Shown here: positions 9,555-19,161 of the stretch, one piece after another
Numbering within the stretch: the first letter of the stretch is position 1
Layout of the letters: each line of letters starts with the position of its first letter
Source: Ypsolopha sequella
Lineage: Eukaryota; Arthropoda; Insecta; Lepidoptera; Ypsolophidae
Direction of reading: 5' to 3'
Assembly (NCBI GenBank): GCA_934047225.1
Contig: OW203983.1
Location: 744,001-808,000, forward strand
DNA: 64,000 bases
Notes under the pieces: model-generated
The model's input: the letters and a program-made list of their open reading frames with translations, nothing else
What the model was told of the DNA's origin: nothing
Database searches by the model: none
Program-made: the position numbers and the translations under genes

Positions 9555-11880
9555 ATGACATTTTGCTTTTTGTAAGTATACTTATACTATAATCAACCTG
9601 TAAGCTTACCAATGCAACTTTTTTGTTGCATTGTCTTTTATGCTAAGTTGTTTGTCCAACCATGTTCCACCCATTTACAATAATAATCTATATACTTAGG
9701 AACCTAATATACTGACTGATCACCAACGCGTAGCCCAAACGTCCCGTTGGTAATAGTAATAGGGTCCCGTTGGTTACCCTTCGGGTACGGAACCCTAAAA
9801 ATTAATACCACTTAAAGAAGAAGTTATGCCCTTTTTTATATGTCCTTAAATTATCTTGATAAACGGCAACTAGGTGGTAGAGCTCATGGCGGGCTCGACT
9901 GTGGAAGTATCACCACCTTCCTAGCAAACGGCAACTAGGTGGTAGAGCTCATGGCGGGCTCGACTGTGGAAGTATCACCACCTTCCTAGCAAACGGCAAC
10001 TAGGTGGTAGAGCTCATGGCGGGCTCGACTGTGGAAGTATCACCACCTTCCTAGCAAACGGCAACTAGGTGGTAGAGCTCATGGCGGGCTCGACTATGGA
10101 AGTATCACCACCTTCCTAGCAAACGGCAACTAGGTGGTAGAGCTCATGGCGGGCTCGACTGTGGAAGTATCACCACCTTCCTAGCAAACGGCAACTAGGT
10201 GGTAGAGCTCATGGCGGGCTCGACTGTGGAAGTATCACCACCTTCCTAGCAAACGGCAACTAGGTGGTAGAGCTCATGGCGGGCTCGACTGTGGAAGTAT
10301 CACCATCTTCCTAGGAAACGGCAACTAGGTGGTAGAGCTCATGGCGGGCTCGACTGTGGAAGTATCACCACCTTCCTAGCAAACGGCAACTAGGTGGTAG
10401 AGCTCATGGCGGGCTCGACTGTGGAAGTATCACCACCTTCCTAGCAAACGGCAACTAGGTGGTAAAGCTCATGGCCGGCTCGACTGTGGAAGTATCACCA
10501 CCTTCCTAGCAAACGGCAACTAGGTGGTAGAGCTCATGGCGGGCTCGACTGTGGAAGTATCACCACCTTCCTAGCAAACGGCAACTAGGTGGTAGAGCTC
10601 ATGGCGGGCTCGACTGTGGAAGTATCACCACCTTCCTAGCAAACGGCAACTAGGTGGTAGAGCTCATGGCGGGCTCGACTGTGGAAGTATCACCATCTTC
10701 CTAGGAAACGGCAACTAGGTGGTAGAGCTCATGGCGGGCTCGACTGTGGAAGTATCACCACCTTCCTAGCAAACGGCAACTAGGTGGTAGAGCTCATGGC
10801 GGGCTCGACTGTGGAAGTATCACCACCTTCCTAGCAAACGGCAACTAGGTGGTAAAGCTCATGGCCGGCTCGACTGTGGAAGTATCACCACCTTCCTAGC
10901 AAACGGCAACTAGGTGGTAGAGCTCATGGCGGGCTCGACTGTGGAAGTATCACCACCTTCCTAGCAAACGGCAACTAGGTGGTAGAGCTCATGGCGGGCT
11001 CGACTGTGGAAGTATCACCACCTTCCTAGCAAACGGCAACTAGGTGGTAGAGCTCATGGCGGGCTCGACTGTGGAAGTATCACCACCTTCCTAGCAAACG
11101 CTCCCGATGTTATTCGGTGGGAGAGTAAGAAGACAGCTCTCGAACAGGCACAAACCAAAAATTATTTTTAAATATTATGTTCATCATCACTAATTGTGAA
11201 TATAACCGACCCTGTGACGGAGGTTGCTGATCAAATTACCCACCTGTATTATACTGAATTGTTGGTGTGACTGTGAATTGCACAAACCATTTTCTTTTTT
11301 AATTTTAAGCCTAATAATAATAAAAACAAAGTTAAGTTTTGTCCTTTGTACCGAGCGACTGACTTTAAACCCCTCAATGCATGAGTTATATTATTCTCTT
11401 GAAAGTTATGCCCCGTTTATTTCTAATTTTTGCAATAATAAAAATTCTAATTTGTTGAAAATAAATACATAAAGATATTCCTTTATAATCAGTTTAGTAT
11501 ATTCAAAGGTTTAATCAAATACCAGTAACACATTAACATGTTGAACATCTTGTTTTTACAGGGCTTTAGCACTTGCATCCGGTGCATGGTTTACATTCCA
11601 CGGTTGCCGCAGCACATATTCAAATCAATGCAGAAATACCGGCTACTACGGCGGCTACGGCGGCTACTACTACGAGACAACGAGACGAACAACGAGACCA
11701 CCAAGAAATCCACCACCAAGAACTTTCAAAACTATAATGACGACATACTGTGACAATAGAGATCCTTGGGGAAAACCACCAGGAGGACATTATTTTTCAT
11801 TTTGCACAAATATGATAACTTCACTTGTAAATTTTTTTTCTTTCTCCACATCATCGGTTGACTGGGAGAAATTTATTTAA
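9555..11880 (+). CDS. Small secreted Cys-containing protein, two exons
   Basis: I infer a gene too split to appear as one open frame. Exon 1 codes only 17 nt (9555-9571), ending TTTTT before a perfect GTAAGT donor. Exon 2 starts at 11562 after TGTTTTTACAG and ends with TAA at 11878-11880. Joined, the protein has 111 residues and starts MTFCFLALALASGAW, a textbook signal peptide formed across the splice. The mature part has four cysteines (in HGCRS, NQCRN, TYCDN, SFCTN), a Gly-Tyr stretch (GYYGGYGGYYY), then a Thr-Arg-Pro segment (TTRRTTRPPRNPPPR). An AATAAA lies at 11942-11947. The roughly 2-kb intron holds the 65-bp array. I do not recognise the family; a cuticle, silk or immune peptide is possible but unproven. 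Expression data would be decisive. Confidence 0.6.
9735..9805. repeat. Fragment of the dispersed lepidopteran GGTTCCGTACCC repeat
   Basis: GGGTCCCGTTGG and GGGTACGGAACCCTAAAAA are the edges of the same family seen in full at 35759-36233. It lies inside the intron of the secreted-protein gene. Confidence 0.6.
9861..11099. repeat. 65-bp tandem array, 19 copies, with higher-order repeat
   Basis: The unit runs AAACGGCAACTAGGTGGTAG, AGCTCATGGCGGGCTCGACT, GTGGAAGTATCACCACCTTC, CTAGC. Nearly all copies are identical. Two diagnostic variants recur exactly 390 bp (six units) apart: CACCATCTTCCTAGG at 10301 and 10691, and GGTAAAGCTCATGGCCGG at 10461 and 10851. A six-unit block was therefore copied as a whole. 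GGTGGTAGAGCT resembles the 3' region of lepidopteran RTE/SINE elements, a possible seed. The array fills most of the intron of the secreted-protein gene. Confidence 0.92.
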
Positions 11881-11984
11881 GGAATAAGTCCACCCTTGCC
11901 TTTTGTTATGCTGTATTATGTTTTATTTTAATTTTTTGTGCAATAAAGTGTTAATTTATTCATTCATTTCCTTACAATAGTCCT

Positions 11985-12733
11985 ACACTGACCGCGGTAC
12001 ATTTTCTTAATGCTAAACATAACCCACAAAACTGCATGTACAGTTTGACTGTGGGATCCGTGAGTCTCAATGGGGAAATGGTCACTGCCATGAGAAACAG
12101 GAAGAACCCTCCAAGAAATAAGGGAAGATAACGAAGGAGAGCACAGAGACAGATCAACTGCAGTTCCGGGATGTTCAGTAGGACGAACTCTTCTTGTTGG
12201 AGTTCCATCATTAAGGAGACAAATATTTAAATCATCAAATAAATCCACTAGGTCACATCCAAATGAGTCCGTCTTGTGAGACCAAGAGATGTGATGACCA
12301 TTGAAGTCACCTAATATGATAACAGGAAGAGGAAGAAAAGAGATTAAATCTTGAAGAGTAGGAAGAACACGAGGATCTGGATTAGAAATATAAACAGAGA
12401 GAAAAGAGTAATTCATAACCCTGACAGGGGGAAGAGCAATTAAATCAAAAGGAAGACAGCGTCTGACCAGCAGAGCACTGCCTGCATATCCATCATCTCT
12501 GTCATCCCTGAGGCATGAAAACCCAGAAACCCTGAAGCCCTGAAACGCGAGCCAGGAATTAACCATGTCTCTGTGATAGCAATGACATCGGGGTTAAATT
12601 TATTAATAAGGTACTGAAGATCCGGTTTATTACGCCGGATGCTTCTAATGTTCCATTGAAGAATGTGAATTTGGGTTGGATTTTGTGAAGTCATGGCAAA
12701 AAAGTGCAAAAAGTTTGTTAAGTTGGGAGGCAA
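11985..12733 (-). pseudogene. Jockey LINE endonuclease domain
   Basis: The reading starts near 12690 with IHILQWNIRSIRRNKPDLQ and has DVIAITETWL (catalytic Glu), then shifts frame near 12560 and continues with GYAGSALLVRR, VIILGDFNGHHISW (Asp-Phe-Asn), DLFDDLNICLLND, GTAVDLSLCS and SHGSDHFPI (the Ser-Asp-His end motif). All endonuclease landmarks are present, but the frame is broken at least once, and the reverse transcriptase that should follow is gone. Confidence 0.82.
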
Positions 12734-13055
12734 CGTTGTCCGGTAAATCAGAATTACTAAACTTTGAAATAATATTCAAAAGGGAAGCGAGTAACAACTC
12801 TAAAAGGTTGACAACCTTTACTTTTGGGAATCTATTGACTTAGTAAGAGCACATCCATTGGGTGAGAAGGAGGGAACATTCTTTGTAATATTATGATATG
12901 CAACCTTATCATAACTCTTACCCAAAGGAACCTTAGGACGAGGTTGGGAAATCACAGTTTTTTTATATGAGGCAGTAGGAGATGGATGTGAAGCATTACT
13001 TGCTTGAGTAACAAAATTTGATAGTGGTTCTTGTGTGAATTCTGAATAAGACCTG

Positions 13056-13711
13056 CTAACAGCAGGGAAACGAGAAACGAAGAGAGAAACGAGCCTCTGA
13101 GTAGCATATGCTCTCTTGGGACATGATCAACTTGATGGAACGTTGACAATGATGTTCTGGACAGTTTTTGTCAGTGGCCAGATGAGTACCACGGCATAAT
13201 AGGCAAGTTGCAAGTTGTGAATCAACAGCACAACCGATGCCAGAGTGAGCAGCTATGTGACCAAACCTACAGCAGCTCAAACATTGGATGGTAGGGAGTT
13301 GATAAGGTTCTACTGGAATGGAAGTGTGGAATAAGTAAACTTTATTGGGAAGAAATTGTCCTCTAAATGTAATTACCACTGACTGAGTAGGTACCCAGAC
13401 AGGAGAACCATCAGTGATATTTTTTCTGCTCGGTCGTCTTGCCTTCAGAATTATTCCACATGCTTCAGGCAATTTCAATTCAGCAGCCAATTCCTCCATT
13501 GACCACTCAACTGGAACGCCTTTCACAAGGCCCATACGTGTAATATTATATGAGGGAATTTGGGCTTCTTACTGACTCCCATATTAAACCCTACAAATAA
13601 TCCTGGAGCAACATAATAAGCAGGCCCAGATCCAGACAAGAAACCCAGTTGAAAGGTTGTCCTATTACTCAGATTTACATAAAAAGTAAAAAGGCTACAA
13701 AGTACCAACAA
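13056..13711 (-). pseudogene. Jockey LINE gag with zinc knuckles
   Basis: Two overlapping pieces (13711-13523 and 13535-13056) joined by a frameshift near 13530 make a gag-like ORF1: KGVPVEWSMEELAAEL, then PTQSVVITFRGQFLPNKVYL, then two cysteine knuckles, CLSCCRFGHIAAHSGIGC and CLLCRGTHLATDKNCPEH. The knuckles bind nucleic acid in Jockey-clade ORF1 proteins. It ends in a frameshifted Ser/Arg-rich tail. The boundary with the upstream host gene is not clear: a possible last host exon (13712-13675) lies right at its edge. Confidence 0.75.
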
Positions 13712-16040
13712 CCTGAAAATACAGAATCAATCTATACTCTATAAACTATTGGTATTAATGAAAACCACTTACCATCAGTTTGTTCATCATTTGGTTTCTC
13801 AGCAGGTTTTGAAAGTTCACCTGAAACATTACTAGGCATTATTACTTATACGAGTGGTGTTATAATGAAATAAAAATTGCAGTATATGTAGCTATTATGT
13901 AAAAATTATATTTGTCATTCATTACTCTGTGAGTATGAATGGATTTGACTGATATACAGGATTTTTATGCCATGGGTCGGCAGCCAAAAAATATAATATG
14001 TACTTATGATAATAAATACCTATGTAAATAAATTAAAAAAAAATTCTAATAACTTACCGTCAATGTCATCCACTATAATTTCATCTATGCAATCAACTAA
14101 AACAAAAAAAAAATCTGAGTAAGTATCTGTTGTAATTAATTAGTATCGAATACAAGCAATTTATAACTTTAAAAATATATAAATGGCTTACAATTCTGTG
14201 TCTGTGGCTTTGCTTGCAAACTGGTCTGGATTGTTTCCTGAGCTTCAACAACTGATAAATCACCTGAAACAATTATTTGTAAAACTTTGAAATCACACTA
14301 TATTTAAGAAATATTATAAGATCACTCTTACCAAAATATAATTCTGCATCATCATATGGATTGTTTAGAGGTTTAACTTGTGGTGCTATCATAGCCAACA
14401 CTTGGTTATCATATGGATTGTTTAGAGGTTTAACTTGTGGTGCTATCATAGCCAACACTTGGTTATCATATGGATTGTTTAGAGGTTTAACTTGTGGTGC
14501 TATCATAGCCAACACTTGGTTATCATATGGATTGTTTAGAGGTTTAACTTGTGGTGCTATCATAGCCAACACTTGGTTATCATATGGATTGTTTAGAGGT
14601 TTAACTTGTGGTGCTATCATAGCCAACACTTGGTTATCATATGGATTGTTTAGAGGTTTAACTTGTGGTGCTATCATAGCCAACACTTGGTTATCATATG
14701 GATTGTTTAGAGGTTTAACTTGTGGTGCTATCATAGCCAACACTTGGTTATCATATGGATTGTTTAGAGGTTTAACTTGTGGTGCTATCATAGCCAACAC
14801 TTGGTTATCATATGGATTGTTTAGAGGTTTAACTTGTGGTGCTATCATAGCCAACACTTGGTTATCATATGGATTGTTTAGAGGTTTAACTTGTGGTGCT
14901 ATCATAGCCAACACTTGGTTATCATATGGATTGTTTAGAGGTTTAACTTGTGGTGCTATCATAGCCAACACTTGGTTATCATATGGATTGTTTAGAGGTT
15001 TAACTTGTGGTGCTATCATAGCCAACACTTGGTTATCCATTTCTGTTAATACAGTATTGCATGACCCTCCACCAGTACGTGATATCTCTTTCTGTAAGCA
15101 TAGAAACAATTAGCATGCATAAGTAAATATAAAAGTTTGTTTTGCTTGATACCTTTACAAACCTTATCGTCAGATGCCTTTTTCTTTGACTCCTTCATGT
15201 CAATCTCTTGTTTTTTATCAACTTCATAAGTTTCTTCTCTGTAAAAAATTATGAAGTTCAATATTTCTTGTGTGTACCTACCTACAGTAGACCCCAATTA
15301 TCCAAACACCAAAATTTTGTTCTCTCTTCAGATGGGCAGATTATTCGGATTACAGTATGTGGACTTTTAGATCTTATTTTTGGAATAAAAACAAAGATTT
15401 TGCAAAAATTAAGGTTTTGCTAGATATTTAGTCACAGCAAAAACTTTGAACAACTATGCATTACTTCTATAAGGGGCAGCTAAGTACTGCCATGCGATCA
15501 GGGTGTAAGGGATAGGCCGTTCAGATTATCGAGACCCCAGTGTGTTATGTTAATAAATTACTTTTCATTGACATTGTGCAGATATTACACAGGTATTACT
15601 TACATTTTCTTTGGCTATATTTTTTTAGATTTTTGTTTGAGGTTATCATAAGAGTGCCGAAGGTGTTTCGAAGTCCGTACTCCGCTTACCCCCACTGCAT
15701 TATATTGTCGAGCCACTTGTTGCCATGCTTCTCTTTTTTTCACAATCATTGTGGCATCAGTCTCTTTATTTTCAATAAATCTATAAATAAAAAGAGAGGG
15801 ATTAAAATTACCTACAATACAAAAACAACATCATAACCTGAAAACTATTAAATAGTCGACATTATATTTCGAACTATTTTACTATAGGTTCATTATAAAA
15901 TGTTTTTCAGTATTTTTAGAAGTAAAAAATTATTTACCCAGTAAGTATGTCAAAGTTACTTACTTTTTTATTAGTTCTAATAAAGTATTCTTTTCGAAAG
16001 GCGTATAATTGCAGCCTCTCTTCTTTTTGTCAGTATCCAT
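13675..16040 (-). pseudogene. Myb/SANT-like DNA-binding protein gene (MSANTD3-type), frame interrupted
   Basis: Minus-strand exons by splice signals and phase: E1 16040-15964 (MDTDKKKRG..., GTAAGT donor), E2 15780-15604, optional E3 15238-15163, E4 15091-14332, E5 14263-14192, E6 14096-14058, E7 13820-13773, possible last exon 13712-13675. E1-E2 encode a Myb/SANT-like domain: TPFEKNTLLELIKKFIENKE, then KKREAWQQVARQYNA, then KHLRHSYDNLKQKSKK, matching the three helices and Trp positions of MSANTD3. An A7 run at about 15622-15628 puts TAG in frame; with one more A, E2 would splice directly to E4 and give the family's usual ...KEISRTGGG junction. E4 carries the 57-bp minisatellite. So it is either a recent pseudogene, a polymorphic allele or a homopolymer sequencing error; clean splice sites argue the gene was recently functional. 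Confidence 0.65.
14354..15037 (-). repeat. 57-bp in-frame exonic minisatellite, 12 copies
   Basis: Twelve apparently identical 57-bp units encode DNQVLAMIAPQVKPLNNPY inside exon 4 of the Myb/SANT-like gene. In relatives a single such segment (a Thr-Glu-x-Asp start, an Ile-x-Pro core and an Asn-Pro-Tyr-Asp end) follows the GGG motif, so eleven extra copies (209 residues) are an expansion. The unit length keeps the frame; the flanks are LTEM before and DDAELYF after. Confidence 0.92.
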
Positions 16041-16578
16041 TTCATGCGTAGTATCCCTATATAATTTGCGATTTCATGTTTTTCTTCAAACAAAATGCAA
16101 TTCATATCCCTTTATAATTTGTTGTGATGCAATTTCTGCGTAATTTTTTTTTCCGTTTTCCCACTAAGTGGAAAGGCAAAGGGATCTTAGCTCATACAGC
16201 CATGTCTGACGTTATAGTTATTATCTGTTTATATGCACTATCCTCTTCTGTTGAGGATCATCTGAAAGGTCTGTCCTGTCTAAGTCACTGTCCTGTCGTT
16301 TCCGCTATAACGATAGCCTTATAACGCAAATACAACAGGGTTAGAAAAAACACACGAAAAGGCACCGCCCGCACTTTTGTTCCATTGAACAACACACTAC
16401 ACAGGTTACGGCGATTTTAATTCACAATATTCTATCAGTATTGTTGATCAAAACACCCAAAATGCAATATTTTTTCAATAAAACAAAAAAACAACGCCAT
16501 CACATCTTCGCGCCTTTTTTCCAACCTGCCATTTCTGCGTAAACAGATCAAGATCAGTGCACTGGCTACATACACTAA
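16041..16578. other. Upstream flank of the Myb/SANT-like gene
   Basis: I find no further coding sequence. The region likely holds the 5' UTR and promoter of the minus-strand gene, but I see no convincing TATA or initiator. The phrase ATCCCTTTATAATTTG at 16088-16103 recurs near 34930. Confidence 0.3.
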
Positions 16579-16839
16579 CCGTGCGGTCCGAAATAGAATT
16601 ACATCGATAAAAGTTATGAATGAATTAAAGTGTGAGCGATGACAGCAAACGATGTGAAAGATAGCTTACGATTCGGACCGCATTAAAACAGATACATCTT
16701 AACCATAACCTCTTACCACAGAATACAATACGATTATTTTATTTTTTTTCGTCAGAGTGCCGTGATTCGAGATGGAACAAGAAGAGTTTGTAGCACTGTT
16801 CTTCAACGTAGACTCAGATAGCGACGAAAAAAATATATA
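16579..16839 (+). mobile_element. TIR DNA transposon, copy 1, left part
   Basis: It begins CCGTGCGGTCCGAAATAG, the same terminal sequence as the copies at 26279 and 27904, and is cut at 16840 by an LTR. It contains the short start of a coding frame, MEQEEFVALFFNVDSDSDE (from 16772), an acidic N terminus of the kind seen in Harbinger-like transposases; that family call is a guess. A 20-bp stretch present in the other copies is deleted here. I do not find its right end. Confidence 0.6.
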
Positions 16840-17682
16840 TGTCGGCGCAAATCATTTCTAGATGTAAACATCCGGTGATGTAACATTGATAATGATTCTT
16901 TTTCGCAGTTAATTATTGATTTAAATTATTAATCAGTGTGGTTTATTGTCATGTTTATGTCAATTTATTGTTCATTGTCAATTTAACCCGGAAGCTTTAA
17001 AATTATTCTTGTAATGTTGTTAGATTTTGATTTAGAAACTTTTCTTATTTATTATTAATGTCAATTTACTTACACATGTCATTTTGGATAATTAATGTGA
17101 TCAAAGTTTTTAAGTCTATAAAATGTGTTTCCGGTTTATACAACCGCCATGTTTGTATTCGAGTCAGTGAGTTTCAATTATTTTCATAACATTGCTAATT
17201 TCTATGTACAAAGCCTTGTAAATAAAATGATAATTGTCTCCATTTTACAGATAGGGTTAGGTTTAAGTTAATTGGCCAACTTATTGTTTTTGTACAAATT
17301 GGCCAACTTGTTGTTTTTGTAATGTTTTTGGAGGAAAGGAAGTGGTATTTTTGCAAACAAACAATAGGAACGTAGCTCGCTGCCGCGAAGGCAGACTTCC
17401 TTTACTCCAAACGTACATTTTTGGAGGCATAATTTTTGTTGCAGCGTGGTGAACAGGTAGTACCTTTCCATTGTGCACAAATTGAAAACCATTTTTGTTA
17501 AAATTGTAAAATTGATTTTGTCATTATATTTCTTAAATATATTGCGAGTTTTTCTAAATAATTCCATAGAAATATTCAAATAACATAATGTCTAAATCAA
17601 ACAAGACAAGATCCTTTAAAATCAGACACTGGTCAAGACAAAATAGATCCCTTTTCGATATCTATAACATTTTATCTTCACA
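16840..17682 (+). mobile_element. LTR of a Ty3/Gypsy-type element
   Basis: The 843-bp segment runs from TGTCGGCGCAAATC to TATCTTCACA and is followed by internal sequence with gag at 17748, so it is a 5' LTR. The same sequence stands alone at 26555-27383. Both copies begin at the same base of the surrounding DNA transposon. GCAGCGGTGGGATCG follows directly and may contain the primer-binding site (TGGGATCG...). Confidence 0.7.
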
Positions 17683-17747
17683 GCAGCGGTGGGATCGTTC
17701 CTCCCGTTTTCCTTTTGCAAACTTATTTCCATTTAAGTACAGAAAAT

Positions 17748-18428
17748 ATGAGCGGAGAAGAGACACCATCTTGGGTTGGGGTGCCACCTCAGCTTTTCAC
17801 AACCATGATGGAGTGGATGCAGAAGACGAGCGAGCGTCTAGGCCATCCACCACAGGAGAAGACGAAGATCTGCGACGTGTTCCTTCCTTCGTTCGACCCC
17901 GACTCCAGCGTGGGCGTTCAAGAGTGGTGCAACCACATCGATACTGCCGTCACAAACTACCAGCTAAGTGACTTCGATACGAGGATGAAGGTAACAAGTC
18001 TCTTTAAAGGTCGGGCCCGAGCATGGGCTGACGAATGGCTAGTTAACACTTCAACCTGGCCAGAACTAAGGGAAAGGATTATCACGACATTCGAACCTGA
18101 GAATCGCTACTCTCGTGACGTAGTCCGATTCCGCGAACATACCTACGATGCGAACAAAGACATCTCGGAATATTTAAATCGCTCTTGGATCCTGTGGAAA
18201 CGTCTCACTAAAGATAAGCTAGATGACGCTGACGCTGTGGAGGCCGTTATAGGGACCGTTTATGATGAGCACTTAAGAATCGATCTTATGAACTCCAGGG
18301 CCACTTCCGTACCTGAACTAATATCTGTTGCCTCTTTTATTCGCAAAAAGCGACCTAGTTCCAGTGATTCTAGTAAGAGGGCTCAATATTGCATCTTTTC
18401 AGGTGTTGCTTCTGAACCTTATACCTGA
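17748..18428 (+). pseudogene. Retrotransposon gag protein (Ty3/Gypsy-like), truncated
   Basis: From ATG at 17748 (MSGEETPSW) the product has the retrotransposon gag fold: FLPSFDPDSSVGVQEWCNHI, KVTSLFKGRARAWADEWL, FEPENRYSRDVVRFREHTYD and ISEYLNRSWILWKRLT, the usual alpha-helical capsid core. It loses the family pattern after KKRPSSSDSSKRAQ (about 18390) and stops at 18428; no zinc knuckle, protease or reverse transcriptase follows. The start 65 bp after the LTR is normal spacing. Confidence 0.78.
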
Positions 18429-19161
18429 GGAATTCCCATAGCTTGATTTTTAAAAGATTTTTTTTTCAGAGGATATACGCTATTTTAGGGCATACTTTTC
18501 ATGATTTTAGTATAGAAATTACCATTATTTTTTTTTGATTCTTTAAAGAATTGTCCGATGACCTCGCCACTTGATAATTTTAGACGTTATACTGATAGCT
18601 TATAAAAAAAAGTGGTCTGTCTCACTTTGTCCACTCATCTGTCATCTAGCTGTCAAATTAGTCTGAAGTAAATTATTATAAATTTATCTTGATAGCAAAG
18701 GACACATTTCTAAACAGCCATTACTCAAGTGACGTCACACGGGGGAAAATAAAAGTAGCAGCCTTTTCGTAAAAATATTCATCATCATGAGATTTTTTAG
18801 ACCAAAACTTTGAAAATACGGCTTATTAAACCTAAATCTCAAAATGGTTTTCGAAATAAAAACACATTAACATAATTTAATCTATGCCAATTTGCCGAAC
18901 TGTCTTAGCTTGCCCCTTGTTGTTCAAAAAAAGAGTGCATATAGTATTTATATACTTACCTACCACTTGTGGTAGTAGGTAAGTAAGTAATAGTGTGGTC
19001 AATCGTCGATGAAAAGTGCGTGGACGAGTATTAACTGTTCCAATGACAGCCCAATGACAGATAAACTTCTAACACCCGCCCGGGGATATGTCGTGCATGA
19101 CGAAATGTTTTTGTTACTGTAGGTACGATATTTTATTTTATCCTATTTTCATCTTTCGCAG
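18429..19161. other. Intergenic or intronic DNA
   Basis: No coding region is seen. A small perfect hairpin (TACTTACCTACCAC ... GTGGTAGTAGGTAAGTA) lies at 18951-18987. The 3' part is probably intron of the TMEM181-like gene. Confidence 0.3.

Larger units (their letters stand above)
11964..13711 (-). mobile_element. Jockey-type LINE lacking reverse transcriptase
   Basis: On the minus strand the order is gag (13711-13056), a spacer, endonuclease (12733 to about 11985) and then directly the 3' end, whose CTATTGTAAGGAAATGAATG tail is at 11950-11972. The same GTGTAGGACTATTGTAAGGAA ending occurs at about 63413-63443. The complete reverse transcriptase is missing between the endonuclease and the 3' UTR, so this is an internal-deletion derivative. 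It lies at the 3' end of the Myb/SANT-like gene and faces the secreted-protein gene. Confidence 0.75.

Noticed and set aside
9861..11099. CRISPR-like look of regular direct repeats (also 57641-58240)
   Set aside because: Units are contiguous with no unique spacers and the genome is eukaryotic.
14361..15113. Plus-strand frame of 250 codons with FRGLTCGAIIANTWLSYGL repeats
   Set aside because: It is the opposite strand of the in-frame 57-bp minisatellite in the Myb/SANT-like exon, where splice sites and family motifs support only the minus strand.
17268..17579. Minus-strand frame of 103 codons (similar at 26994-27179)
   Set aside because: It lies wholly inside the LTR shared by both loci.
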